Assembly (NCBI GenBank): GCA_002694885.1
Contig: NZNM01000144.1
Location: forward strand, 1-52,670
Length of the DNA: 52,670 nt
From: Opitutaceae bacterium
GTDB taxonomy: Bacteria > Verrucomicrobiota > Verrucomicrobiia > Opitutales > Opitutaceae
Direction: 5' to 3'
This document shows, in pieces, positions 1 to 8,014 of this stretch. A program made the position numbers and the translations under genes. The notes under the pieces were generated by a model. That model did no database searches. It was not told the DNA's origin and saw only the letters and a program-made list of their open reading frames with translations. How positions within the stretch are numbered: the first letter of the stretch is position 1; each line of letters starts with the position of its first letter.

Positions 1-505
1 CCATGATCACGTACTTATAGGCGGCTAATGTAGCCCTGCTAGGACCCATGGCGATGAGAGCGTAGCTAGTGAGAGCCGATACTTCGATCAGAACGAATAG
101 ATTGAACGCGTCACCCGTTATCACCATCCCCAGCAAACCGGTCATGAGCAGGAGGTAGAGCGTGTAGTATTGGGAAACTTTGTCCGGCGATTCTGCAGGA
201 ACCTGACGTTTTGAATAAATTGCAGTGAGTAGGCCAGCGATGGATACGGTTAGGGCCACGAGGGCTCCGAGTGAGTCGATTCGGAATTCGATGCCCATTG
301 GCGGTTCCCAGCCACCGAGCCGGTATCTGATTACGCCATCGTTTACAACGCGAACCAGAACTGAGACGCTGGACAAAACCGAAGCTACTAAGCTGATCAC
401 CGTCAGCGGAAAGCAGACGCTTTGAACGCGGATTCCCGCCAGAGCCACTATGATAGAAGCGAAAAACGGGAATAGGAGAATGAGTGCGGGAGCCTGTTCG
501 ATCAT
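1..505 (-). CDS. mnhD: Mrp antiporter subunit D, N-terminal part (cut by window edge)
   Basis: Translating the minus strand from the ATG at 505 gives an open frame of 168 residues running off the left edge. It is hydrophobic from the start and contains GDAFNLFVLIEVSALTSYAL, the hallmark of the proton-translocating NuoL/M/N-like family (Mrp/Mnh subunit D). The family moves H+ or Na+ across the inner membrane as part of the multisubunit Mrp complex. The start overlaps the stop of mnhC by 4 bp (ATGA), implying translational coupling. Only about the first third of a usual ~500-residue subunit is present, so the catalytic lysines further on cannot be checked. A second D-like (MnhA N-terminal type) subunit would be expected beyond the edge. 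Confidence 0.9.
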   Translation of the reverse strand, partial: MIEQAPALILLFPFFASIIVALAGIRVQSVCFPLTVISLVASVLSSVSVLVRVVNDGVIRYRLGGWEPPMGIEFRIDSLGALVALTVSIAGLLTAIYSKRQVPAESPDKVSQYYTLYLLLMTGLLGMVITGDAFNLFVLIEVSALTSYALIAMGPSRATLAAYKYVIM

Positions 506-1017
506 TTTCCGGACTTAATCAGATCGTGGATTTCGTTCTCTTCGATCGTCCCGAACTCTCTGTGCAGTTTTTGAGTGATCGCAAGACCGACACCGAGTGT
601 TGAGACGCCGACGACGATAGCGGTCAGCATGAGAACGTGAACTAGGGGATTAGCGAATCCGTCTCCATCAATATGTACATCGGGAGCATGGCGGGTCGGA
701 TATCCGAATTCGTCGGTCTCGTGATCGCCGCCATGTGAAGTGTCGTGGTGATCAGTCGATCCGTGATGGGCGTCGTCTCCGTGATCGTCGTGATGGTGAC
801 CAGCGTGAACCTGGTCGTGATACAGTATTGGAATTGTCGCCCCGTCCTTAACGCCAATAGAAACGTAGAAAAGGATGATTGCCGTCTGGAATATAGACAT
901 CCCAATCAGCTTCTTTACCATGTTGTTCTTGGCGATCATGGCGTAGAGCCCGATCATCATAATGATGACATAGATCCAGTAGTTGAACTTCGCGGATATG
1001 GCTTCGAAGAATTCCAT
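502..1017 (-). CDS. mnhC: Mrp antiporter subunit C (NuoK-like) with long His-rich insert
   Basis: 171 residues, whereas MnhC/MrpC proteins are normally about 110-125. The three-helix NuoK-like core is clear: helix 1 near residues 13-30, helix 2 near 36-55, helix 3 near 124-148, with the family sequence NPLVHVLMLTAIVVGV in helix 3. Between helices 2 and 3 lies an insert at about residues 66-120 holding 14 histidines and many aspartates, for example HAGHHHDDHGDDAHH. The insert looks like a soluble metal-binding loop, but that is inference. The gene lies 3 bp after the MnhB fusion gene and overlaps mnhD by 4 bp. The start ATG at 1017 fits the length of the first helix. Confidence 0.9.
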   Translation of the reverse strand: MEFFEAISAKFNYWIYVIIMMIGLYAMIAKNNMVKKLIGMSIFQTAIILFYVSIGVKDGATIPILYHDQVHAGHHHDDHGDDAHHGSTDHHDTSHGGDHETDEFGYPTRHAPDVHIDGDGFANPLVHVLMLTAIVVGVSTLGVGLAITQKLHREFGTIEENEIHDLIKSGK

Positions 1018-1020
1018 GGA

Positions 1021-1773
1021 TTATAGGCCCTCCTTCATTGTCCCCTTGGAGACCAGGTTCGAGTAGATCGAGTACATGATTGCGGTGACGGTAAAAGCCA
1101 CGCCAATCTCTACGCCCAGCATACTGTGGTAACGAGCTTCAATGGGAGTAGCGGGCATAACCTTGTGGAGGATAGCGTAGTCGAGAAAATTTTGCCCCAG
1201 GAACATGGCTACAAGGCCAAAACCCGCGTAGATGAGTATCCCGATGCCAGCCAAATTCAGGACTCTGTTTTCGGGTACCCATTTATGGGCTGCCTGTAAG
1301 TCGCGAGACAGAGCTATAAGAATAAAGCTAGCCCCGAAAATGACGCCTCCTTGGAAACCGCCTCCAGGACTGTGGTGCCCGTGAGCTATTACATACAAAG
1401 CAAATAGCTGAATGATGGGAATCATCAAACGGCAGGTCGTATCGACAATAAGATCCGGCCTCTTCTCGTAGACGGTTTGTCCGCTCGCCACTTGATCATC
1501 ACTTCTGAATACACGGAGAATGGAAATAATCGCGATCCCGGCCGTAAAAATGACGACGGTCTCGAACATCGTATCATAGCCCCGATAGTCAGCCAGGACC
1601 GCCGTAACCATATTCGGAACTGCGGTTTCATGGAAAGTTTCGGTGACGAAGTGCTGCGATAGACGATAGCTGTTTGCGGGAGAATTCGGATCTCCCCAGT
1701 AGGGGAAGTCGCCCACCGCTGATAAGAGAAGCCATCCGGTGATGACTACGGAAATGAGGGCTAGCGATTTCAA
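1021..1773 (-). CDS. mnhB: MbhE-MnhB fusion subunit of Mrp antiporter
   Basis: 250 residues. The N-terminal ~95 residues begin with a membrane segment and carry the MbhE-like pattern (a tyrosine/aspartate-rich external stretch, then NMVTAVLADYRGYDTMFE followed by another helix). The remainder, from about residue 105, is a standard MnhB domain with RLMIPIIQLFALYVIAHGHH and SPGGGFQGG. In canonical Mrp operons the MbhE-like segment is the C-terminal tail of MnhA; here it is joined to MnhB instead. The start overlaps the stop of the upstream MbhD-like gene by 4 bp. The role is structural in the membrane antiporter. Confidence 0.88.
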   Translation of the reverse strand: MKSLALISVVITGWLLLSAVGDFPYWGDPNSPANSYRLSQHFVTETFHETAVPNMVTAVLADYRGYDTMFETVVIFTAGIAIISILRVFRSDDQVASGQTVYEKRPDLIVDTTCRLMIPIIQLFALYVIAHGHHSPGGGFQGGVIFGASFILIALSRDLQAAHKWVPENRVLNLAGIGILIYAGFGLVAMFLGQNFLDYAILHKVMPATPIEARYHSMLGVEIGVAFTVTAIMYSIYSNLVSKGTMKEGL

Positions 1774-2015
1774 TCTGAAGACCTCCTAGAAGTTCTGAAT
1801 ACGGTGGCGATGAGGAAAACCGAACTGACACCCGCTCCAACTGCGGCTTCAGTGAAGGCTACGTCTACCGCAGCCATTCCAGCCCACAGTAGGCACATGA
1901 GAAAGCTGTAAACCCCGTAGATCATCGAAGCTGCTAGCAAGTCTTTAACCTGCAGCGATATGATCGCAGTGATGACGAGAAACACCAATATGATTAGATC
2001 GAATTGCCAGATCAT
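1770..2015 (-). CDS. MbhD/DUF4040-like Mrp subunit
   Basis: 81 residues with three predicted membrane helices and the motif MAAVDVAFTEAAVGAGVSS, typical of the MbhD/DUF4040 segment found as a separate small protein in hydrogenase-type Mbh operons or near the C-terminus of MnhA. Its conserved acidic residues (D and E in DVAFTEA) belong to the ion path in the known family. It overlaps mnhG upstream by 4 bp and the MnhB fusion downstream by 4 bp. Together with the MbhE segment on MnhB it replaces the missing C-terminal half of MnhA, showing that this is a split-MnhA type of Mrp operon. Confidence 0.85.
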   Translation of the reverse strand: MIWQFDLIILVFLVITAIISLQVKDLLAASMIYGVYSFLMCLLWAGMAAVDVAFTEAAVGAGVSSVFLIATVFRTSRRSSD

Positions 2016-2356
2016 TGCTCGTCCTCCGTTTCCTTTTTGTCATTGCGCGTCCAAACCTTCTGGCCTTCTTCAAGGCCTGCTTTGATCAGCGCATGGGTAC
2101 TCGTGGGGCTCGCCCACATGATAAAAATAGTTATGAAAAGGATTTTCCCCGCTATAAGGAGGTTCGCCAATGTGAAGTCGGACAATTGATAGACTGCCAG
2201 TCCGACCAGCACCATAAACACTGACATGGTGTCCCCTTTTCCCGCGGCGTGCATGCGCGTGTAGAAATCGGGAAAGCGGACTATGCCAACGGCTCCACCA
2301 ACGAAAAAGATAATGCCGAGTAACACGAGGACTATGCAGACAGTATTTATGATCAT
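2012..2356 (-). CDS. mnhG: Mrp antiporter subunit G
   Basis: 114 residues. It shows the MnhG/PhaG signature GGAVGIVRFPDFYTRMHAAGK followed by a second and third membrane helix (FMVLVGLAVYQL, ILFITIFIMWASPTSTHALIKA). The C-terminal ~20 residues are charged and cytoplasmic. It is a small membrane subunit needed for Mrp complex function. It overlaps both the preceding mnhF and the following MbhD-like gene by 4 bp, so the seven reading frames seem to be translated as one coupled unit. Confidence 0.9.
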   Translation of the reverse strand: MIINTVCIVLVLLGIIFFVGGAVGIVRFPDFYTRMHAAGKGDTMSVFMVLVGLAVYQLSDFTLANLLIAGKILFITIFIMWASPTSTHALIKAGLEEGQKVWTRNDKKETEDEQ

Positions 2357-2658
2357 AGCTCCTGCTCCTTGATTTCAGATTTGGTGAAGCTCTTGGCTGG
2401 GTTGACGCGATCGAAGAAGCGAGCGGCCGCCAGCGATCCGATAAAGTTCAGTAGCGCATAGGTCAGGGCGAAGTCCACGAACATCCCCACCCGTTCGAAA
2501 ATCATGCCGATGATCACTAAGAGAACGGTGGTTTTCGTTCCAATGACGTTCACTGCAACGATCCGGTCGATTGCGGTAGGGCCTACAATAATCCTGTAGA
2601 GTATGGGGAGCATGAGAGCGAAGATGGCTATCCCCGCGAATACAAAAAAGTTTTCCAT
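2353..2658 (-). CDS. mnhF: Mrp antiporter subunit F
   Basis: 101 residues with three membrane helices. The MnhF family pattern is visible in RIIVGPTAIDRIVAVNVIGT and in the last helix VDFALTYALLNFIGSLAAARFF. It begins 2 bp after the mnhE stop and overlaps mnhG by 4 bp. It is a small integral membrane subunit of the cation/proton antiporter. Confidence 0.9.
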   Translation of the reverse strand: MENFFVFAGIAIFALMLPILYRIIVGPTAIDRIVAVNVIGTKTTVLLVIIGMIFERVGMFVDFALTYALLNFIGSLAAARFFDRVNPAKSFTKSEIKEQEL

Positions 2659-2660
2659 TC

Positions 2661-3155
2661 TTAGTTGTTCCCCCTTTCGAATACCGAAGCGATTTTCCTT
2701 TCCATGGCGTCGTCCTCGACGCCGGTAGTCGTTACTTCGCTAATAGAGTGAATCAGCAGCTCGTCGCCCTCGATATCGATGGTGATTGTCCCAGGTGTGA
2801 GCGTTATTGAATTAGCGAGGAACCACTTGGCAAAATCGGTTTTGAGCCCCGTCTTAATCCTCACGAGCTTGGGCTGAACTTCAGGCAAGTCTCCGGGGCT
2901 TAGGGCCAGCTTTAGAATGTGGAGATTCGACAGCAGAATTTGGTAGAGCATCCAGCTCAGATACCAAGGAATGCGAACGATTTCCTGGATGCGGGCCCCA
3001 GTTCCTCGGGAGCGGTCGGCAAAAAAGAAGTCTGAAGATATCGCGGTAACCAAGGCGGTCGAAATCAAGCCGAGCGCCAGGTGGAAAGCGTCGAATTGAC
3101 CAGAGAAGACGATCCAGATCCCGAAGAGGAGGAGGAAAATGCTAATGCGATACAT
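2661..3155 (-). CDS. mnhE: Mrp antiporter subunit E
   Basis: 164 residues, a normal length for MnhE. It has two N-terminal helices, then the family sequences PWYLSWMLYQILLSNLHILK and LANSITLTPGTITIDIEGDE, both diagnostic of the MnhE family. It is the first gene of the seven-gene minus-strand operon; the divergent gap to the DUF1294 gene (3156-3317) should hold its promoter, although no convincing -35/-10 pair was recognised there. The gene order E-F-G-(D-like)-B-C-D differs from the classical A-B-C-D-E-F-G order. Confidence 0.9.
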   Translation of the reverse strand: MYRISIFLLLFGIWIVFSGQFDAFHLALGLISTALVTAISSDFFFADRSRGTGARIQEIVRIPWYLSWMLYQILLSNLHILKLALSPGDLPEVQPKLVRIKTGLKTDFAKWFLANSITLTPGTITIDIEGDELLIHSISEVTTTGVEDDAMERKIASVFERGNN

Positions 3156-3317
3156 CTAGAAGAGTAAGTCGTGGGAGCGGTGCGAGAAAGGGGCTGCCGA
3201 TGGCTAGCTATAGGAAAGAAACCAGTAGAAAAGGCTTTCAGATTTTTTTCACAAGTATTTTTGGAAAAATCCGTGCTCAATTTTCGAAACTGCACATTTT
3301 CTCGGATTGGAACCGCC

Positions 3318-3590
3318 ATGGATCTGGACAGTCGTCATACAATTCTAGTAGTTATCAATCTACTCGCTTTCGGGCTTTTCGTCTGGGATAAGTGGTCGGT
3401 CAAATCTGCAAAAAGTCGTGTGCCTGAGTGGAAATTGTTGTCGATCACAGCCATAGGTGGTCCGATTGGTTCGATCGTCGGCATGCTGGCCGTGCGGCAC
3501 AAGACTCGAAAGCGGAGTTTCCTATGGAAGTTCTACCTGTGTGCCGGGCTTGGATTGTCAGTGATTTGGTGGGCGTTGACTAGCAGGTAG
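3318..3590 (+). CDS. DUF1294 small membrane protein
   Basis: 90 residues if translation begins at the ATG at 3318. The frame is open further upstream to 3171, but that extension has no family similarity and no hydrophobic start. The protein has the DUF1294 layout: a first helix ending FGLFVWDKWSVKSAKSRVPE, the central AIGGPIGSIVGMLAVRHKTRK, and a final helix after FLWKFYL. The function of DUF1294 is not known. It is divergent from the Mrp operon and stands alone. Confidence 0.82.
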   Translation: MDLDSRHTILVVINLLAFGLFVWDKWSVKSAKSRVPEWKLLSITAIGGPIGSIVGMLAVRHKTRKRSFLWKFYLCAGLGLSVIWWALTSR

Positions 3591-3632
3591 ATTGGACTCC
3601 CGGGAAAATTTGGATTGGGGCAATCCCTTTAA

Positions 3633-3660
3633 TTGACTGAAATTTCGTCGAATCTATAGT
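3633..3660 (+). promoter_or_regulatory. Candidate sigma-70-type promoter
   Basis: TTGACT at 3633-3638 and TATAGT at 3655-3660 are separated by 16 bp, a good match to the general -35/-10 consensus. Transcription would start near 3667, only about 5 bases before the ATG at 3672, so the transcript would be almost leaderless, or translation begins at the second ATG at 3693. Confidence 0.4.
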
Positions 3661-3671
3661 CTTGAATCCCT

Positions 3672-4154
3672 ATGAAATACGAACACAGACGGATGCGCCT
3701 TTGGCTGTTCGCCGCGATGGCCCTTGTCCTGGGGTCAGTGGCTTGGGCTAAAAGGGATGTCTACCAGTTCAAATTCGGGCTTATGTCTCGAGCTGGCCAA
3801 GGCCAATCCGTAGTCTACTTAGAGACTAATCAGATCGAGAAGAATCCCGATCCGAGCCATCTTCATGGCTTTTCGATCAAACGGAAGGATGGAAACCAGT
3901 TTTACGTATACTATATCATACGGTTCCCGGAACCTTTGAAAGATCTGCCCGAAGGTATTGAGAAGCACTATTCAGTCCTTGATGGGGGTCGGGCCCTGCA
4001 ATCCAATGAGGAATTTGTCTGGGAGCTCAATCGAAGCTTCATTTTTTCCGAGAGTGATCCTGTCGGCCAATATCAGCTAGAAGTGTATGTTGACGCAGAG
4101 TTGTATAGAAAAATCGATTACGACGTGTTTCCCGAGCTTAAAGTGACTTTTTAA
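3672..4154 (+). CDS. Secreted protein of unknown function
   Basis: 160 residues. Residues 1-26 form a signal peptide (basic start, then LWLFAAMALVLGSVAWA with cleavage after AWA). The mature part is about 134 residues, rich in beta-type sequence and acidic residues, with no cysteines and no motif I recognise. A second in-frame ATG at 3693 would give MRLWLFAA, also a good signal peptide, and better fits the promoter at 3633-3660. It is followed by a flavoprotein gene on the same strand with an 85-bp gap. No function can be assigned. Confidence 0.7.
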   Translation: MKYEHRRMRLWLFAAMALVLGSVAWAKRDVYQFKFGLMSRAGQGQSVVYLETNQIEKNPDPSHLHGFSIKRKDGNQFYVYYIIRFPEPLKDLPEGIEKHYSVLDGGRALQSNEEFVWELNRSFIFSESDPVGQYQLEVYVDAELYRKIDYDVFPELKVTF

Positions 4155-4239
4155 CACTTGGTTGAAGGGGCTTGCTCGCGCGAAATTTGGTTGCAGATCG
4201 GTCCGAGTCCAGCATTCAGATTGCAGGTCTCAGCTTGAT

Positions 4240-4764
4240 ATGAAAATTCTTATTGTCGCTTCTAGTCTGAACCAGGAAAGCAAGAGCCGCCAACTAGCTG
4301 ACGAGCTTGAGTTAGCCTTGAAAGACAAAGACGATTTGGAGATAGATCTGCTCGACTTGAAGGAAGCGGATTTGCCGCTTTGCGATGGGGGAGCGGCCTA
4401 CGAAGATGAGCGTGTCATAGCCGCAAAGGAAAAAGTCGAAGCGGCAGACGGAATCGTTTTCGCATCTCCGATTTATGTCTACAACGTCAACGCGGCGATG
4501 AAGAACTTTGTGGAGCTTACAGGGCATTCCATGAAAGGCAAAGTCGCTGGGTTCCTATGCTCGGCTGGCGGTCGCATGAGCTACATGTCGGTCATGAGCC
4601 TGGCCAATAGCCTGATGCTCGATTTTCGTATGTTCGTTCTGCCGCGATTTGTCTATGTGGCCGCCGAAGACTGGGAAGGCAGCGCTCTCAAGGACGAGAT
4701 AAAGGGACGTATCGGAGAGTTCGCTACGAGCTTTCAGGACTTCGTCGGGCGAATGCTCGATTAG
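4240..4764 (+). CDS. NADPH-dependent FMN reductase-like flavoprotein
   Basis: 174 residues from the ATG at 4240; the open frame reaches 4162, but the flavodoxin-like fold starts at MKILIVASSLNQESKSRQLA, whose first strand and phosphate loop match the FMN_red/NAD(P)H-quinone reductase family. Further family features are DLLDLKEADLPLCDG and the segment GIVFASPIYVYNVNAAMKNF, which lines the FMN. The enzyme should reduce FMN, quinones or similar acceptors with NAD(P)H in the cytoplasm. The substrate cannot be told from sequence. It lies 86 bp upstream of the type II secretion/pilus ATPase gene, with no evident functional link. Confidence 0.82.
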   Translation: MKILIVASSLNQESKSRQLADELELALKDKDDLEIDLLDLKEADLPLCDGGAAYEDERVIAAKEKVEAADGIVFASPIYVYNVNAAMKNFVELTGHSMKGKVAGFLCSAGGRMSYMSVMSLANSLMLDFRMFVLPRFVYVAAEDWEGSALKDEIKGRIGEFATSFQDFVGRMLD

Positions 4765-4850
4765 ATCTTGACAATCGATTCCCGTTTAGAAGCAGCGCTT
4801 TCCTGTTGCCCCATAGGGTGACGAAGCCTTAATGCTTAGGGAGATAGATC

Positions 4851-6536
4851 ATGTTCGACTCCCGAAACGCCGCCATCATTGACATTTGCCGCTCTTACGA
4901 GTTGGTAGAAGAAAGCGTTTTGAAGAACTTATTGGCTTCTTCAGAAGAACTTAGCCGGTCGGTTGCTGGTCTGCTTGTAGACCAAGGGCACGTTAGTCGG
5001 GAGATTCTCGTAGAGAGGGTAGCTAATTTTCTAGGCTTAGGCTATCGGGCCGAGGCTCCAGCAGACATATCCCAAGAGGTAGTGGGCTTGGTAAGTGTCG
5101 ATTTGGCTAGGATGTACGGCGTTGTACCAATTGAGAGTAGGGAATCCGAAGCGGTCATGCTTGCTCTGGATCCATTCAACGATAGCCTGATGGACGATCT
5201 ATCGTTCGCGATAGGAAAAGATGTCCGTATCGAAGTGGCAGATCCGAAAATGGTTTCGGAGCTGCTAGAGGTGTATTACCGTTTTGGTGACGAAGATTAC
5301 AAGGGGATACTGGATGAGATTGATCTCAATGAGGTGGAAGACGAGGACATGTCTCTCGAGGGTCTTCTCAACATGGCGGGAGAGACGCCGATTATCCGCT
5401 TTGTCAACCTTGTATTGTCTCAAGCCATACGCGACAAAGCATCCGACGTGCACTTCGAGCCTTTCGAGGATGAGTTTAAGATCCGCTATCGTATAGATGG
5501 CTCTCTTTACGAAATGTCGCCGCCGCCTAAGGAATTGGCTATTCCCATTTTGTCTCGGATAAAAGTGATTGGAAACCTGAATATCGCCGAGCGGCGCGTC
5601 CCTCAGGATGGCAAGGTTCGGTTGACGATTGCAGGTCGGGCTGTAGATCTGCGTATTTCTACGCTGCCTACGCAATACGGCGAAAGTATCGTTTTGCGCG
5701 TTCTCGATCAGTCAGCTACGTCGCTTGAGTTAGACAGCATAGGTATGCCGCCGGATATTGTGGAGGCTGTCGAAAAGACCATCGCTTTGCCGAATGGCAT
5801 CTTTATCGTGACGGGTCCGACGGGATCGGGAAAAACAACGACGCTCTACAGTTGCTTGAAGCGTTTGAACCAAGTTGGCTCCAAACTGATGACGGCGGAG
5901 GACCCGATCGAATACGAGATCGATGGGATTATGCAGACCTCCATCAATGCCTCGATCGATCTTTCTTTCGCCAATGCCCTAAAAGCATTCCTGCGACAGG
6001 ATCCGGACATCATAATGGTTGGCGAGATTCGCGATTTGGAAACGGCGCAAATAGCGATTCAGGCTTCGCTCACGGGTCACCTGGTATTGTCGACTTTGCA
6101 TACAAACGACGCAGCAGGAGCCGTAACGCGACTCATGGACATGGGTATCGAGGAATTTCTAATCGCCTCGTCAGTCGAGGCGGTGCTTGCTCAGCGCCTG
6201 TTGAGGCGTATTTGCTTGGATTGTCGTCAGGCGCATGCGCCAAATCTGGCTTTGTTGGAGCAGCTTGATCTCGAGCCGTCGATGCTGGCGGACAAGGAAT
6301 TTTATGCGGGTAAGGGCTGCGAAACCTGTGCCAATACAGGCTATCGAGGTCGCTTGGGTATTTTCGAAATGCTTGCGGTCAACGAATCGATTCGGGAACT
6401 CATTGCAGCGGGCGAGCCGGCAGGAGCCATTAGGGATAGAGCTGTGCAGCAAGGCATGCGCACCCTCCGAGAAGACGGATTAAGAAGCATTTTTACGGGT
6501 GCCACTTCGGTCGAGGAAGTGATACGCTATACCTAA
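4851..6536 (+). CDS. Type II secretion / type IV pilus assembly ATPase GspE/PilB
   Basis: 561 residues, normal for the family. Residues 1-150 form the N-terminal GspE/PilB domain. The ATPase core has Walker A GPTGSGKTTT at 322-331, an Asp box around EDPIEYEIDGIMQT, the Walker B region IIMVGEIRD with E392, and the His box LSTLHTNDAAGAVTRL. A tetracysteine zinc motif, C455-x2-C458 and C490-x2-C493, is typical of GspE and PilB but not of PilT. The hexamer powers pseudopilus or pilus assembly at the inner membrane. The start has a purine-rich stretch (agggaga) upstream. The gspF-like gene follows after 7 bp. Sequence alone does not separate secretion from pilus function. Confidence 0.93.
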   Translation: MFDSRNAAIIDICRSYELVEESVLKNLLASSEELSRSVAGLLVDQGHVSREILVERVANFLGLGYRAEAPADISQEVVGLVSVDLARMYGVVPIESRESEAVMLALDPFNDSLMDDLSFAIGKDVRIEVADPKMVSELLEVYYRFGDEDYKGILDEIDLNEVEDEDMSLEGLLNMAGETPIIRFVNLVLSQAIRDKASDVHFEPFEDEFKIRYRIDGSLYEMSPPPKELAIPILSRIKVIGNLNIAERRVPQDGKVRLTIAGRAVDLRISTLPTQYGESIVLRVLDQSATSLELDSIGMPPDIVEAVEKTIALPNGIFIVTGPTGSGKTTTLYSCLKRLNQVGSKLMTAEDPIEYEIDGIMQTSINASIDLSFANALKAFLRQDPDIIMVGEIRDLETAQIAIQASLTGHLVLSTLHTNDAAGAVTRLMDMGIEEFLIASSVEAVLAQRLLRRICLDCRQAHAPNLALLEQLDLEPSMLADKEFYAGKGCETCANTGYRGRLGIFEMLAVNESIRELIAAGEPAGAIRDRAVQQGMRTLREDGLRSIFTGATSVEEVIRYT

Positions 6537-6543
6537 TCGGCAT

Positions 6544-7818
6544 ATGAAGTTCGAATTTGTAGCTCTAGACAGTTCTGGCGAAGAAAGGCGTGGCATGGTG
6601 GAAGCTCCCAATCGGGAATTGGCCACCACCCAGATTAAGAGCTACGGCCTAACACCGGCTCGAGTAAAGGTAGTCAAAAACCTGGGCCAAAGAGCCCGAA
6701 AGGGATCGGGAAACGGTTTGCAGGTAAGAGGGGATCAAGATCTCGTAGTTAAGAAGCCTTCCTATTTCGGAGCCGCTGTAAAAGGCAAGGGGTTAGCGAT
6801 TTTCACGAGACAGCTATCGACGCTATTGCAAAACGGTCTTTCGCTTATCAAGAGTCTGGAAGTACTAGTGGCTCAGGAAAGGAACCCCGCCTTCCGATGG
6901 GTGCTAAGCCAGCAATTGGATAATATTAGATCGGGTAACACTTTCTCTGAAGGTCTGTCTAAGTATCCAAAAGAATTCGACAATCTTTACCTGAATATGG
7001 TTAAGGCTGGCGAGGCTAGTGGAACCCTGGATCTTGCCTTGAGCCGATTGGCGCACTATTTGAATAAGGCCCGGCAGATTCGTTCCAAGGTTACGCAGGC
7101 GTCGATTTATCCAGCAGTTGTATTCAGTTTTTCGGTTCTCATAGTTCTGGGGCTCATGACATTCGTCGTACCGCGATTTGCGGCAATTTTCGATAAGCAG
7201 CTCAATGGGGAGCAGCTTCCAGTCTTAACCCGTGTGGTGATGGAAATCAGTCTATTTATTACCGGCAATCTAGTCGAGATTGGGGTAGGGTTGATTGTGT
7301 TCTTTCTCCTGTTTGCCGGATTTCGATCAACTAGAGTAGGAACCGTTTTTTTCGCTTTCCTAAAACTGCGGCTACCGTTGGTGAAAGACACCTTCTCCAA
7401 GATGTACGTTTCGCGTTTTTGCCGTACACTGGGCACGCTTCTGGAGAGTGGGGTTCCCATCCTTGAGGCTTTGAACTACTCGCGGGCCGCTGTGGGCAAC
7501 CAGTTCATAATGGACGCGGTAGAAAAAGTTCGTAACCGAGTCCGGGACGGAGAGCCCTTGGCCGAACCCATGGCAGCCTCGGGCCAATTTCCTCCGATGG
7601 TATCGAGTATGGTGGAGGTTGGTGAAGAGACTGGTGAGCTGCCGGACATGCTCAATCAGATTGCCGATATCTACGACGAAGAAGTGGACGCATCCATTTC
7701 TAGTGTGACCTCTGTTATCGAACCGATTTTGATTCTCACGTTGGCAATCAGTGTCTTGCTAATCGCTATCTCCCTCTTCCTGCCATTTATAAAGCTGATG
7801 CAGAACATCGCTCAGTAG
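6544..7818 (+). CDS. Type II secretion / type IV pilus inner-membrane protein GspF/PilC
   Basis: 424 residues with two T2SF domains, roughly 85-210 and 290-415, each an antiparallel bundle followed by membrane helices. The pattern FTRQLSTLLQNGLSLIKSLE opens the first domain and RFCRTLGTLLESGVPILEAL the second; GEETGELPDMLNQIADIYDEE is the usual motif before the last helix. The N-terminal ~80 residues are a soluble domain. GspF/PilC is the inner-membrane platform that meets the ATPase encoded just upstream, and the 7-bp gap implies one operon. No pseudopilin, secretin or prepilin peptidase gene follows, so the rest of the machine is elsewhere. Confidence 0.93.
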   Translation: MKFEFVALDSSGEERRGMVEAPNRELATTQIKSYGLTPARVKVVKNLGQRARKGSGNGLQVRGDQDLVVKKPSYFGAAVKGKGLAIFTRQLSTLLQNGLSLIKSLEVLVAQERNPAFRWVLSQQLDNIRSGNTFSEGLSKYPKEFDNLYLNMVKAGEASGTLDLALSRLAHYLNKARQIRSKVTQASIYPAVVFSFSVLIVLGLMTFVVPRFAAIFDKQLNGEQLPVLTRVVMEISLFITGNLVEIGVGLIVFFLLFAGFRSTRVGTVFFAFLKLRLPLVKDTFSKMYVSRFCRTLGTLLESGVPILEALNYSRAAVGNQFIMDAVEKVRNRVRDGEPLAEPMAASGQFPPMVSSMVEVGEETGELPDMLNQIADIYDEEVDASISSVTSVIEPILILTLAISVLLIAISLFLPFIKLMQNIAQ

Positions 7819-7843
7819 CATTTGGCGATTGGCGATTGGCAGG

Positions 7844-7943
7844 GTAGAGAGGACTGTCTCAGTCCTCCAAGATGCGTTTTACAGTAGAACAGGCATCCTG
7901 CCTGTTTGTAGAGATTAGATCACAGGCTGGAAGCCTATGCGAC
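7844..7943 (+). repeat. Composite REP/BIME-like palindrome array
   Basis: A single unit at 7844-7868 (GTAG, then the hairpin GAGGAC...GTCCTC) is followed by a two-hairpin element at 7884-7943. The left arm is GTAG plus AACAGGCATCCTGCCTGTT, and the right arm is CACAGGCTGGAAGCCTATG ending in CGAC. The same hairpin types recur at 27775, 39570, 40139, 35917 and 43864. It fills the gap between gspF and the convergent sulfatase gene. Confidence 0.75.
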
Positions 7944-8014
7944 TCTTGTTTGACCGCTCGAAGAGCGTTCGCGACCGTAGCGCATTGGCAACGCGATCGA
8001 TTGTTGATCCGGGT

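Noticed and set aside
3171-3317. N-terminal extension of the DUF1294 protein
   Set aside because: The extra 49 residues are not hydrophobic in the right place and do not belong to the family; the ATG at 3318 fits the known length.
4768-4800. TTGACA at 4768 as the promoter of the GspE gene
   Set aside because: No acceptable -10 element lies 15-19 bases downstream.
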